In this document: one piece after another, positions 1 to 12,290 of the stretch | Numbering within the stretch: position 1 is the stretch's first letter | Layout: every line of letters begins with the position of its first letter | Origin: Niebla homalea | Lineage: Eukaryota > Ascomycota > Lecanoromycetes > Lecanorales > Ramalinaceae | Assembly: GCA_019925105.1 (NCBI GenBank) | Contig: JAHGAU010000008.1 | Span: 434,001-498,000 of the forward strand | DNA length: 64,000 nucleotides | Direction of reading: 5' to 3' | The notes under the pieces: model-generated | What the model was told of the DNA's origin: nothing | Database searches by the model: none | The model's input: only the letters and a program-made list of their open reading frames with translations | Program-made: the position numbers and the translations under genes

Positions 1-2392
1 CCGGTCTCGAGACAGCTCTCTAGCCAGATCCTTCTTCGTCAGAAGTCGAGCAAATAGCACCGAGCGTGCAGCCGCCAAGGGCAAACAGACCGAGTCAGAA
101 GCGCAGGGGCCGGATACCATGGTCTCCTCTCCGCTAAACCCCAATCGCAAAGATCAGAAGCGTATATCCCGGATCGCTGAACATCATGACGAGGATAACG
201 CAGAGCACCACACCAGTCAAGGCGATCTCCGTCAATTCGATTTTCATTCCCACACTCCTTTCGATGACAGCGGGTCAAGCCCGAGCATCAATGATGATAC
301 TGAGAACGACAACAGTAGTGTTGATGAACGCATCATGGATGAGTACATACTTACTCCTGAGCAGCTGGAGAACGAAAAAGAGAAGCGCCGCATATCCAGA
401 ATACAACGGCGGCTCGAGGCTGCAGTGCGTAGCGACAGTGGTGAAGGCTCATCGGTCGGGAGAGATAGGCCATCTGCATTGGTGTCTCGAGCCAACTCTC
501 CCTCAATACCGGGGACGCCGAATGTTGAAGACCGGCTCATCACCCTCAACGCCAGTGAGCCACAGGATCCTTTTGACGATAGTACAGCACCTAAAGACCC
601 CTACTTATCCCTTGGAAGCGTCCTCCAGGGCAAGAAGGACTACAAGCTCCAGAGTGTTGAGCCCTTCTTCACGGATCCCACGGGTCTGTATTATCAAGCC
701 TTTGAGCACAAGTTGCAAAACCTGAATGGCAAGAACTCGGAGAGCACTCTCTGTATCGAGGACTATCTCATGCAGAGTGAGAAAGACTGGTTCAATCGCT
801 ATCGAAGCGTCAAGTTGGGCAAATCAGCTGCATCAAGTCGTGCGTCATCCATCTTTCGAGTCGAGCGCCAAGCGCCAAATGAGCCTAGGATACACGAGGT
901 GGCCTTGGGTAGCGATGATGGATCAGATGATCAGGCTGCCCAATTCATGCTGCAAGACAATTATACTCCTCCTACAGGCATCAAAAAGATTATGTTAAGG
1001 CGGGTTGGGGCGTGGCCTGTGTACACTTTCTTGCTTGCTTTCGTAAGTCACTACATTCAGCAAGAGAAAGATTTGAGTTAACGCATACCAGGGTCAAATC
1101 ATCTCTGCCAACTCCTACCAAATCACTCTGCTCACCGGTGCGGTCGGACAGCCTGCCGAGAAGCTCTACATCATCGCCACAATCTATCTCACGTTCTCGA
1201 TTTTCTGGTGGCTCATATTTCGCAAGCTACAGTCAAAATATGTACTATCCCTCCCCTTTGTGCTCTATGGACTCGCGTTCTTCTTACTTGGCATGGCACC
1301 GTATGCAAAGACGATAATGAGCCGCGGCTGGGTCCAAAATGTCGCTACAGGCTTCTATGCGGCAGCCTCAGCAAGCGGGGCATTCTACTTCTCCCTCAAC
1401 TTTGGCAGCGAAGGTAAGCAAACCCTCCCTTCGACCCGGTCCCTTCTCCCTCTTACAACCGTCTAGGGAGCGTCCCCGTCTCAACCTGGTCCCTCCGCGC
1501 CTGCCTCATTCAAGGAACCCAACAAATCTACGTCACGCTACTTTGGTACTGGGGCTCCTCCCTCACAAGACTCACCGTCTCCGGCGCCCAATCCAGCTCC
1601 ATGGTCACCTACGGCCCGGATTTGACCGCCATCACGGTCCCCATCGCCCTAATCCTCATTGCCATTGGTGCAACCCTCTACTTCGGCCTTCCGGACTACT
1701 ACCGCCAAACCCCCGGCAAATTCCCAGCCTTCTACCGCGCAACAATGCGCCGCAAGATCGTCCTTTGGTTCTTCATCTCCGTGCTCCTCCAAAATTTCTT
1801 CCTCTCCGCCCCCTACGGCCGGAATTGGACATACCTCTGGTCTTCCAAGCACGCGCCATCTTGGGCAATCGCCCTTTTGGTCCTTTTATTCTTCGTAGTA
1901 TTCTGGGTCGCGCTTTTAGCGGCCTTCGCCCATTATTCGCGCACACATACTTGGATTCTGCCCATCTTCGCAGTCGGCCTGGGATGTCCTCGGTGGTGCC
2001 AAATGCTCTGGGGTACCTCCAACATGGCCCAGTACATCCCCTGGGCTGGCGGACCCCTCGCTGGCGCTTTACTCGGTCGGTCTCTGTGGCTCTGGCTAGG
2101 GGTCTTGGATACCATCCAGGGTTGTGGCATCGGCATGATATTGCTGCAGACGCTGACGCGGTTCCATGTCAGTTTCGCATTGGTGTGCGCGCAGGTGTTG
2201 GGGTCAGTGGCGACGATTGTGGGGAGGGCTTGTGCGCCTGATGCGGATGGGCCAGGGCCCATATTTCCGAATCTCGTCATGACGCTCGCGGGACTGCACA
2301 ATGCATGGTTCTGGATCGGATTGGCGAGTCAAGGGATCATCTGTGTAGGATTTCTGTGGTGGTTCAGGGGCGAGCAGTTGATGAAGCCTTGA
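1..2392 (+). CDS. ags1: Alpha-1,3-glucan synthase, C-terminal part (5' end outside window)
   Basis: C-terminal part of a cell-wall alpha-1,3-glucan synthase, an integral plasma-membrane enzyme that makes the alpha-glucan of the fungal wall. The frame is open to base 1, so the gene starts upstream and the amylase-like and starch-synthase-like catalytic domains are outside the window. What is visible is a Ser/acid-rich linker, then the family block around GLYYQAFEHKL, LNGKNSESTLCIEDYL and SEKDWFNRYRS, then a multipass membrane region with ten or more hydrophobic segments (AWPVYTFLLAF, TIYLTFSIFWWLIF, FVLYGLAFFLLG and others). Two introns restore the frame: 1045-1091 (gtaagt...ccag) and about 1412-1467 (gtaagc...tctag). 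The stop is TGA at 2390-2392. The product ends FRGEQLMKP. The ATG at 119 is internal, because the same frame runs upstream of it without a stop. The family call is firm; which paralogue it is cannot be told. Confidence 0.93.
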
Positions 2393-5300
2393 TGTGGTAA
2401 TAGGCGGAGCACTTGAGATGAAATAGAACCTGTGTTGTGGATGGTTGGACGAGGTAAGTATACGGTAGAGATGGAATACTCGATGCATTTGGAGGGTGAT
2501 TGGAAAATTCATGAAAAGAAATACACGATTAGAGGAGGATGCCCAATACATAAACGGGAAAAGGATTGCATTTCAGGCAGGCAGACTCAGCATGCCTGCT
2601 ACACATCAAAAAGCAGGTGAGCTTTTTCTACGCTTTAGAAATTAATCTAGATAGGCACATAACGTACACATGAAACTCTTCAAGTGCTGAAATGATTCCA
2701 CTTCACTGCTTCATCCATGATTCTCTCCAGCAAAACCTTGGGTCAAATCCTTTCCCAGTCACCGTTTTACCAACCGCGGGATCACATCTCACCAATCTGA
2801 CTCGAGTCTGTGGTGTTGACCGTCAAACCTCAGACGCAGACTGCAGAGTCGAACTAACTGGCGCACTACCCCGGGCTCCATTTCCCCCGAAACCCAAAAA
2901 TCTCACTCACCGCATCGTTGGCGGGCTTGAACACTGAGGTGCCACACATGACATCCCCTTGACTGCTTGAAATATTACCAATATAATTATATTGCACTTA
3001 TCATGACTATTGCAGGTCTCTGCTCCCCCAGAAGGATAAGATGATAGGGGGAGAAGACTGGGTGAGTAGGTAGTCGAAGTGGCGCCACCAGCGAACGGTG
3101 GCGACTACCGCCGTCAGTCCACCATACCCAATCCAGACAACTACGTCCCTTCCACCGTTGAATCTGGTATACAGGTCTAAAAATCTGTTCCTTTAGCTCG
3201 AGAGCCAAAGGTCTTTACCGCGCTTCCCTCCCGACGGTAAGTTCACGTGGTTGGTGAGGCGTGACGTATGGTGTTCAGTCAATGATGCCGTATGTATTCA
3301 CTCTGCTATAAAACATTCTGGGACATTTCGAGTGCGTTTTATCATCCTTTGTATAATCTTATTATACGGGGCCATAAATGGTGGTATAAGGGATTAGGAC
3401 ATCGTCAATGAGTGTGAGTGCGTGTGGACTGTCCTACACGTCAAAACTTGTAACGACCCCCTACGAGACTGAACCGCCTCTGCAGCAAGCATGTGCATAC
3501 CTCACTTGGGCAACTGTTATGCTGTACACACGACTAGTCCCGTCTCTTCAGAAAGAGTTCCTCGATCGCTCGCCTCATTGCCCCAGCCATAAGATCTTCG
3601 TGGAACGCCATGTCGCATCAGATCAGCGTTGAGTTGGAGAGTGAATCATCTGAAATCGAGGAGACATGGATGCGAAGACTACATACTGGAGCTCAAATTA
3701 CGTTGAAGAGAAGCTAGCTTGGACGGTCCCTTTGCGTTTGTCGTCGCCGTATTTGCGGGCTTTGAGCTTGCTATTACAACCAGCATTTGGAAACTCGGTC
3801 GCTTGAGCATGGAGAAAGTGTAATACTGTGCTCCTACGCAAGCACCATTTCAATTGGATAGGGTTTCTTTCAAACCCGTTTGACCTTTCGAGCCGATGAC
3901 TCAGTTATATTTTCAGACCCTGCGCTTGGTAAAACAGTAGTGGATGGACCAGCTCGGCTTACCCATGTAACAAGCCGGAAAGATCTAACAAACAATGACA
4001 CCTGCCGCCAACCCCTCAACCTTCCATCATCATCATCATTGCTCTTTTGCCATCAAAGGCGTATCCATTACTGGTGGATCTAGTCTTTTAGCCTACGACG
4101 TTTGCACTCGCGCCATCACTGTTGAGGCTTCGCCCTATCGATCGCAGCAATAGACATAATACGCCAGTACCTAGTAATTCAACAGGTTGTGAGTTCGAAC
4201 CTCCAAACGGACTTTCTCCTTGACAGTGGGCCACCACAAGAAGATCTTTCGGATATAGCACGCAAGTTATGTGAATTTAGTGCGGGCTTGATTGAAGACG
4301 TTGCTACAGAGACATTAGATGTCTACAGCCTCCACAAAGAACGCTAGATGTACTTGCATGACTGAATGACTGCGTGGGTCCGGAGTCGTAATAACGTTGA
4401 TTGCGATCTCACCTAGCGAAGGCAAAGCATCAGCCCATTATCTATCTATCCATCGACCGGCAGTGGACCAGGTGGGTCACAAAGTTTATCTGCAAAGTCT
4501 GCGATGAGGAGCTGAGCCGGACCAAGTATTAGTCCATATACAAATAGACAAAGGCCTTGGACAGAAGCTTGATAGGGTCCGATGTAGAAGTAGAAGGGGC
4601 AGAGACGGATTGCAGTGATGGTGATCATTGGGGAGGATAGGTTATCATATAAATGATTGGCAGTGATCAAGCCCTATGACACGTATGCGCGTGCGTGCAT
4701 GCGAGGGTTATTCCGCAGAGATGGTACACCTTACCTTTGGCGGCAATTGGGTTCTACGGAGAGATCACGTCAAGATGGCGAGGTAAGAGATCTACACCGA
4801 TAAGATAGGTTGAGCAACTAAGCAACAAGAAAGAAAAATTGAAGCTGAGCGATAAATCCCCGATCAAAGAAACACGCGCTCCAGAGCTCGCGGATTGAAA
4901 AAAGCTATCACGCCGCCAGCTCATATACTACCTGTTGGTCCTAGCCGTCGCTGGGTGTCATGAGGCAAGTCAAAATGGCTCCAGAACCTACAATGATAAA
5001 AATTACTTACATTTCAAGTTTTGGGCTCATACTATACATATCCATCATAGCTGAACCCCTCTACAGGTGATCACAAGACCTGACATATCTGTGTCAAACT
5101 AAATCTCCACAGAGCTTCTCGAGTGTTGTCGCCCCTGAATCCTTGTATCCTTACTCTTTACGGCCTCCGTCTCCTGAGACCTATTACACCCTACCGGCAT
5201 ACGCTAGGATGCTTGAATAGAACAGGTGGGGGAAACAACCCTCTCTGAGCACACTTCTAAAAAATCTCTTTATCTTTGCTATGTTTCGGTTGAAGTCAAA

Positions 5301-5538
5301 GCTCTCGCACGTTGTTTTCATTGCCACTCACACGTCTAGCCAAGGTATCATTTGTAGGACTAGGATCTCTGATATTGCTGAGAATAATGTCAGTTGGGTG
5401 GGCTAGCTTGACTGACCAAGGTAAGCTCGTTCACGCGATGCTGTGCTAATATATCCAATTGGTATAAGATGATATATCCATGATCATATCCATGATGAGA
5501 GACGACATTGAGGATATTTTTCGCTCAATTGTCATCAG
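2393..5538. other. 3.1 kb intergenic stretch, no gene recognised
   Basis: Only short unconserved frames are present on either strand. None shows a family motif, convincing splice structure or domain. A tRNA-like string (gagttcgaacc near 4190) lacks a pairing T-stem and an A-box. It lies between the ends of two convergent genes, the glucan synthase (+) and the acyl-CoA synthetase (-), so terminators are expected at both ends. Confidence 0.6.
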
Positions 5539-7688
5539 TCATGGTACTACCTCTTTGCTCAGATTGTTCAGTAACCTGATGCCTTCCTCTCGCAATTTGA
5601 ACTTCTGTATTTTCCCGCTGGCGGTCTTCGGGTAGTCGTTCACCCAGAATACGTAACTTGGTACTATCACAATCCATCAGCTCACATTTTTTCCCATTAA
5701 CTTCATCGACGAAACGAGAAAATTTAGGAAGGTCACCAGGCCTACCAAGATGGTTGCTCAGCTTTTCCCTCACCCACTCCCTCACGTCGTCCTCTGCTAT
5801 AACCGCCCTCTCCCGCCTCACCACAAATGCAGCGACACACTCCCCATACCTCTCATCCGGCAGCCCCACCACACTGACTTCCTTAACATCCGGATGGCCC
5901 AACAGACAGTTCTCCACCTCCAACGGATGGATGTTCTCCCCGCCCCTAATAATGATATCCTTGATCCTCCCCGTGATCTTCACATACCCCTCCCCATCCA
6001 TCACGGCCTCATCCCCCGTATGCATCCAGACCTTGCCCTCCTCATCAGTCTTCATCACCTCCGCGGTCCTCTCCACATCATTCCAATACCCCTCCATCAA
6101 CAGATACCCACTCACAGCCAACTCGCCCCTCCATCCCACATCCACCACCACCACCCCACCACCATCTCCACTGCCGGGCTCCACAATCTTGACCTCCACG
6201 TGCGGCATCACCCTGCCCACACTATCAACCCGCTTCCCGATCGGATCATCTGTGGTAGTCATGCAACTCACGGGACTCGTCTCCGTCATCCCATAACAGA
6301 TGGTCAACTCCGTCAGATTCAGCACCCTGTGCAGCTTCCGCATCAGTTCAGCCGGGATGCTACTCCCCGCCGCGATCCCTGTCCTCAAGTGCTCAAAGCC
6401 TCCTTCTGCACCAGACCCGACCTGGGCGCCCTCCGCCTGCGTCGTCGTCGTCGTCGATAAGAGCTCGAGTTCCGCGAGGAACATGGTGGGGACACCGTAC
6501 AGCGCTGTTGCTCGCTCCTCCTGCACCGCTCTCAGCGTGGCTGCCGCATCGAATGCTTCGCTGGGGAAGACGATGGCGGAGCCGTGGGTGGCGCTGGCCA
6601 TGTAGCCGAGGATGGAGCCGAAGCAGTGGAAAAGGGGGGGTGGGCAGCAGATTATGTCGGTGGGGGAGAGGAGCATGCGATCGCCGATGGAGGAGCCGTT
6701 GTTCAGGATGGAGCGGTGGGTCAGGCAGGCGGCTTTGGGGCTGGAGGTGGTGCCGGAGGTGAATTGGATGTTGATCGTGTCGGTGGGCGAGAGGTGTTGT
6801 TGTGGGAGGGGGGAGGGGGAGGCGCCGTCGGAGAGGACGGAGTCATATGGTGTGAGCGAGGGGAGGGAGGGGAGGTCAGAGCGGCCGTGGGAATTGTCGA
6901 CGAGTAAGACGTCTTTCAGAGAAGGTACAGCCTCGGATTGGGTATTCCGTCCTTCCAAATCCGGCATTATCTGTTGCAGCAAGTCGAGGTTCGATCGCGG
7001 CTGCTTTCGAGGGAGATTGGTTTCGGCGCCTATGATTAATTGGGATGCCTCTAGATGCGATAGTGCTGCAATTACTTGTTGGGCATTGAAGCCAGGATTC
7101 AGCGGGACCTTTCAGATTCCTTCAGCAGCCCCCTTCAGATCCCGGGTACTCGTCTGAGTTTGCTTACAAGGATAGCGCCAATCTTGAATAATCCATATGT
7201 GGCCTCTAGCACGATCAGCATTCATCGAGGTCTACCATCCAAGCAACGCGCTGACTATAGCATGTTCGACATTATTGCCTAATGAAACTGCAACACGATC
7301 CCCCTTTTTCACTCCCCTCGATAGTAATCCTCGCGCCAAGTCATCGCTTCGGCGATCGAGCTCTTCGTAGCTCAATCGTGCTTGCTGATGACGAGATACT
7401 ACCCTGATGGCCTAATCAACAAGTTTTATTGGATCTGCTGGTTGTCCTAGAAACCTACGCTGTGCGATCACCGTATTTTGAGACTACAGACTTGAAATGC
7501 TCGCCAACAGTCTGGGTCAATAGTGGAGGCTGTTACGGCGTAAGTACGTACCACGTAGAATCAATTTGGTCCTTTCGCCTCACCTCACATGGGCCTTGGG
7601 CGTGGGATTTGGTCTTCAAAAATCTACTGCAATGGGCCCCGCTTCGCCTATGTTGAATTCTCGCAAATGTTCGAACAGTCCTGTACAT
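5539..7688 (-). CDS. Acyl-CoA synthetase of the AMP-binding family, ACSF2-like, six exons
   Basis: ATP-dependent fatty acyl-CoA ligase of the ANL (adenylate-forming) superfamily, 615 residues in this model. Exons on the reverse strand: 7688-7584, 7529-7459, 7403-7256, 7203-7168, 7108-5746, 5663-5539. The sum is a multiple of three. The P-loop is [12 protein letters not shown]; later motifs are [10 protein letters not shown], the adenylate-binding HTGDE, and the hinge [16 protein letters not shown]. The last exon restores the normal C-terminus with the catalytic lysine motif [11 protein letters not shown]; without the 82-nt intron 5664-5745 the frame runs into unrelated sequence. Exon 1 begins [15 protein letters not shown] and is rich in Arg with no acidic residue for over 30 residues, which suggests a mitochondrial presequence, as in animal ACSF2. 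The downstream exons are well supported. Exon 1 is inferred from a 54-nt intron (gtgagg...aacag) that keeps frame. Substrate chain length cannot be read. Confidence 0.85.
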
Positions 7689-8133
7689 GTTCGACGTACG
7701 AATGACATGTGGGAAAGCGTATTCACAGTACAATAGAAGCTCGATGACGTTATCGGAATCTCGCATGTGCTCGTGAGGTGGGGAAGGCCACGGGGTCCCC
7801 GCACTTTTCCCCAAAGCAGCGGGAGGGCCAGTGGTTTTGCAGACAGCGACCCCTGAATACACACTAGCAAGCCTAGTTTGATTCTACCACAATTCGAATC
7901 TCACAACTTAGGCTTTCTTTCGCCGTGCACCTGGAGTGTGGAAACCAGTTGGAGCCTGTGGATGGCTCAATCGCGACATGCGTATCTAGACGCCTGCTAC
8001 GAACCCACAGAATCCGGGATACCGCACCTAGGAGGCTGTATGGCCTGAAATACGCAGGCAGATATCCCGAGGAGAACTTGCGACTCCAAACTCAGAACCC
8101 AAAATCCTTGAGAGGCAGACCACCGATTCCAGC
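7689..8133. other. Intergenic, upstream of the acyl-CoA synthetase
   Basis: About 450 bases between the 5' end of the acyl-CoA synthetase gene and the 3' end of the amidase pseudogene, both on the minus strand. It should hold the promoter of the synthetase. I see no distinctive box or repeat. Confidence 0.5.
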
Positions 8134-10333
8134 CTAAGCCTGATCTTCCGAATGCACCAGCATTAGGGGTGGCTGCCTGCCTTTAGGTACCATGGCTTCC
8201 CATGGGGCCATCACCCTCAACATAACATCCTCTTCTCCCGCCCTCGCTAACATCTGCACCCCAAACGCACGTCCATTGCATTCCTCAAACCCCAACGTCA
8301 TTGAAGCGATTGGGTACCCCACCGCGGCCGCCATACTCACGAACTCGCCGTCCGGAGGGCCTAGGATGACGTCAATGGAATTGTATCTTAGGCAATTGTC
8401 GATGGCGGTGCGAGCCGCTCTCCGGATGGCTGCGAGCTGGAAGTCAAAGTGTGTCTGGGATAGGGAAAGGGTGAGCATGGCTTCGAAGGAGTCTTGGCGG
8501 GGTTGGTTTAGTGGGATACGTGAGCTATGGTCGGGCCAGGATTTGGGGACATGTACGAGGCAGAAGCTCTTCGTCTGCGTGGTCTTGGTTGAATTCGATA
8601 AGGTCTTCTAGAACTCTTAATGGAAGATTCGGGGTAGTGCTGGAGAGAGTCGGCGATTGGATGGCGGAATTCGTAGACTGCCATACTTTCAAATTGTGGT
8701 CCGGAAGGGTGATGCGGACATACAGTTGCGGATGAGGTCTCCCATGTTTGGAGATTCTTCCGGGCCTTTGAGAAGGTCTGGAAAATTCTCAAGATGGACC
8801 GAATTGATGACACATCCTCCTGCAGCGGATATCTTGGAGACTGCTTCGGCTATCTCTGATTCCTGGAGCATGATCAGGTCAGCCGGTGGCCACATCTTAC
8901 AAAAGAAGTGACACACCAGCTCTCTTCGTTAGGCTCACAGATGTGCCGTGGCACCTCCCAAAGCGTAGTGTCCACAAATCCTACACTAAGTCCCTCCCAC
9001 GAGCCTTGCAGTGACGCTGAAAGATCTGTACCTTCCATCAGAACACTCATCAGATTCACCAGATCAGTGGGTGACTTGGCGAAGCCTCCAAGGCAGCCAA
9101 AGGACGGCGCGCCAGGCAGGATACCACCGAGTTCAGTTAAGCTATGACCGGCTTTAAGGCCGTTCCAGCTCTTGTGGCCGGCTATGCAACAGAACCACGT
9201 GTCACGGCCCCGAGAGATACGGGTGCAAAGCCAGCGGCGACTCCTACCTTTGAATAGGACGATGAGCCGGCTAGAGTCTAGTATTATTAGCCACTGATTC
9301 ATAGTCGCGAATGACTGGAGGGGACAGTCAAGACTTACGCTGTGGCCGCTGAAGAGGGTTGGATATTGTACTCCGCCTCTTACGTATGGGGATTGCGTCT
9401 GTGAGAAGATAATGAATGAGATGGTATGATCTCCAAAAGGACCTTGGAACGCACCTTACCGCCAACAGCAGACCAACCGCATGTGATGTTTGACGCCTTG
9501 CAGCTCCCGAATTTCTGCCTTGAATTCAGCGGCTCATCGAATTCATCTCGCGATATCCTACAGTGCAATTGGCCTTCGTAATGATAATGCAACCTGCCTT
9601 GACAAGCTGCGTGACAGCAATAGCATCGCCCACGGTTCACTCAACCTTCAGAGCGAGTGACCTACATGTCGTCTCCATGCCGAGTGACGATGTGAGGAAT
9701 GTGTCCTGCGGAGAGAATGCCCCGGATCAGGTTCAAGGTATGTTAGAGATATGCCGAAACTTTTCTACCTTCACGATGATAGGTATGCCATGCATAGGCC
9801 CTCTCACGCAGCCAGATTCTCGCTCCTTGTCCAAGGCCTGGCCACTTGCAAGCACATCCTTTTGAGGAGCCGTGGATATGATGGCGTGCAGTCTAGCGCC
9901 CTTGTGGTTGTGCTTGAGAGGAATTTCCGAATTAGCATCGCTTTCCTTACATTGGTGCATGAATCCCAGAATATGTTGCAAAACTCTTCTCTCGAGAGGC
10001 AGTGACCATTGAATTATTATCCTGATTATTCAGCTCTTGTAAACACAATCCGTTCTGTCAATCCCTCGTTTGGAGACCTTGTGCTCCATGACAAATGTTC
10101 TTGTCACATTGCGCCACACAAAGAAGGCATCCTGACATATTCGTCCAAAGGGCTGAAATCTTGAAAATCCCAGTAGTGCCTAAGATCAGGATATTCAAGG
10201 AGAAACAACGTATCTTCTCGACCTGCCTAGGATACAACTCCACCAGCTCTACACCCGTCACTTTTCCCTGCGCAAGCAGCACTTGCAGCTGAGTAGCCGT
10301 CACAGTGAGTGGATCGATTTTCAGCATTCCCAT
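8134..10333 (-). pseudogene. Amidase-signature family pseudogene (stops and frameshifts)
   Basis: Remains of a fungal amidase-signature (AS) hydrolase, a family that cleaves amides with a Ser-cisSer-Lys triad. Collinear family blocks are found 5' to 3' on the reverse strand: start MGMLKIDPLTVTATQLQ (ATG at 10333), LHAIISTAPQKDVLA, RGPMHGIPIIVK with the triad lysine, FLTSSLGMETTC, a degraded AGSSSYSKVGVAAGF (family AGSSSGS), LPGAPSFGCLGGFAKSP, YEFRHPIADSL, and the C-terminal GYPIASMTLGFEECNGRAFG. Introns are still recognisable (near 9420 and 9340). In-frame stops are TGA at 9637-9639 and TAG at 9182-9184, the latter where the family has Gln (SVxQPATRAG). The frame also changes between ALKP and the LPGAPSF block, and again after YEFRHPIADSLQHY near 8600. 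Alternative splicing cannot bypass all of these, so the gene is judged dead. Only the C-terminal 114 codons remain as a clean frame. Confidence 0.85.
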
Positions 10334-10731
10334 CTTTGCCGCGTCGTGTGATACTTGACCTTGATGTTGGGATCGATAATTGCTTGCAGAATGAACAATT
10401 CAAGCAGACAGAGGGATTTGAATATTTGGGGTACTGCATATGGTGCACGAAATTTGAACATGAGATGGAGGGTGTATGGCGCAGTTCGCAGCATCAGCCG
10501 ACCTTGGCTTGTATCACACGAGTGAACGTGGGACAACGCCCCTCATGATTCACTGATCTGGGTTCCTGAGAATTCGAGGGTACCTATCTGCAACCTCTGT
10601 CAACCGCTTCAGAGCTTGACACTGTATGCTAAGCTTGACACTGTATGCTACGCTTGAATTCTAAATATTACATCTCGATGACTTGTGTGTAGGTAGGCGA
10701 ATTAATACACCTTGATATCCAGCAATAATAC
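10334..10731. other. Intergenic between amidase remnant and GPI-type gene
   Basis: No gene seen. It contains a 19-bp direct duplication at 10613-10650, listed separately. Short frames here lack any recognisable motif. Confidence 0.5.
10613..10650. repeat. 19-bp direct tandem duplication
   Basis: The 19-mer agcttgacactgtatgcta occurs at 10613-10631 and again, without change, at 10632-10650. It lies just downstream of the 3' end of the GPI-type gene. Two copies only; probably a replication-slippage duplication. Confidence 0.9.
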
Positions 10732-12290
10732 CTAAAACACCAAGACCAATACTATCATCGCAGAAACCGCACCCCTAACCAGATTGCTCCTCGAGTGTGT
10801 AGCTGACCCCAGATAAGCCTTAGGAGTGGTCGCAGAGACTCCGACTCCCTGACTGCCAGTTGCTTGGCCGGTGGAGCCTACAACGACAGTCGGGAGGCCT
10901 GGAGCAAGTGACACGGCGATTCCAGAGACAGCCATGCTTCCACCTGCTATCAAGGACTGATGCTGGATACTGGACTCTACCTGACCATTGGCGGCGTCTA
11001 GTTCTGATGGCTGTGTTGTCCCAGAGGACTGAGCAATGTCCGTATTGCTGGTCTGTGACGTGACTGAATTCTCGTTGGCAGCAACAGGGCTGGCTGTGCC
11101 AGCCATGGTGAAGGGGTTTCCAGACATTAGCCTTATACTATCAGTGGGTTGAGACGTCAAACCACCCGCCGGGATCGCTTGAATTTGACCAAGTTGGCCC
11201 CCTACCAGTACACCAGCGTGATGGATAATTGAAGGTGACAACGCAATAGCCTGAGTGCTGGTCCCGATAATGAGCTGACTGCCATCCAAAGCAAGTGAAA
11301 TCAGCGTTCCCGAATAAGTGAGAGCTTCCCCCGGGGTGAGCGTCTGACCCTGGAAGAGAGACTGCCCAGGCGCGTTCGTTGGCATGACTTGATTGCCGCT
11401 ATCGGGCTTGAATGGCTGCTTGGCTGGGGCTGGTAAGTTGGTAGACCCAGGGGGGCTTTGCAAGGATACATGATTGCCATCAACCCCAGCTGGAGTAGGC
11501 TTGCCTAGTATAGTCAGAGCGTTAGCTGATGTAGTTGTATGTTTATCACCAGCCATTTGACCCTGTCCATGATGGAGCACACTCTGACCAGCTTTTGTCA
11601 TGTTTGAAACTTGTTTAGCATTCGACACTGTCAATATGAATTACAATGAATGCTGGCTCTGAATATCGAGTCGCGAGTGCGATGATCCCAGCAAAGCTTA
11701 TGGACGGGTTAAGAGAGAGACTGGCCTTACCGGCTGAGGAGTCTGATACCGGAGATCCTTCTCCGAAGGATTCTCCCAGGGAAGCCGTTGCTGGAGCTGG
11801 CCCTGCCCCTTTTGTCCCTTGCTCGGTGTTTGGAAGGGAGCCGTCCAAGCTGGACTTTCCTCCAGTTGGAAGATTCGGGTGCTGTACAGCATGGCTCGTC
11901 GATAGATGGGTCTCTGTGCCTTTCAGAGCCGAGAGGATGCTCGCATCCGGACTTGTCAGGGCATCTGCAGTAGGGGCGACCACGGCCATTCCTGGGCCAG
12001 TTGGTCCACGGGGATCTTTATCGCGCGAATGATCAGATTATCAGTCAGATTATGAATACTATCTTAGCAACTTACTTCTGATGGATGTTACTTGGCTGGT
12101 TCCATTGCTGATAGTATCTAACGGCAATGGCTGCTTAGTGGCCGTTGGGAGGCTACTGGCCGGAGCTTGAGCTAAAGAAGAGGCGGCAGGGGCGCCTGCG
12201 ACTTCATTTTTGGGCTTCTGAGGGCCATCTGTATTATCTAGAGAATCTGCTGGCTTGGCGACGGCGATCATGTCGCTCCTCATAAGATCT
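10732..12290 (-). CDS. Ser/Thr/Pro-rich surface protein, probably GPI-anchored (paralogue A)
   Basis: I do not recognise a named family. Three exons join in frame on the reverse strand: from about 12290 to 12076, 12015-11731, and 11627-10732, with introns of 60 nt (gtaagt...aaag) and 103 nt (gtaagg...gacag). The product is low-complexity and rich in Ser, Thr, Pro, Gln and Ala, with weak internal repeats of the type GQTLTPGEALTYSGTLISLAL and GGSMAVSGIAVSLAP, a pattern common in secreted fungal Ser/Thr-rich proteins. It ends with a short basic stretch followed by a hydrophobic tail (GAVSAMIVLVLVF), which fits GPI attachment. The N-terminus is unresolved: the first exon used here starts at an ATG near 12274-12290 and has no good signal peptide, while a nearby MFLYSILIAS frame looks like one but does not join. 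A degraded relative lies at 13.8-14.8 kb. Confidence 0.6.

Noticed and set aside
1339..2241. 300-codon + strand Arg/Pro/His-rich frame
   Set aside because: Overlaps the glucan synthase membrane region in another frame, where the conserved membrane segments and stop support the main frame.
4180..4215. gagttcgaacc string resembling a tRNA B-box
   Set aside because: The flanking bases do not form a T-stem and no A-box or acceptor stem is found.
8134..8478. Short intact amidase-like protein
   Set aside because: It is only the C-terminal piece of the amidase pseudogene; the catalytic part is upstream and broken.
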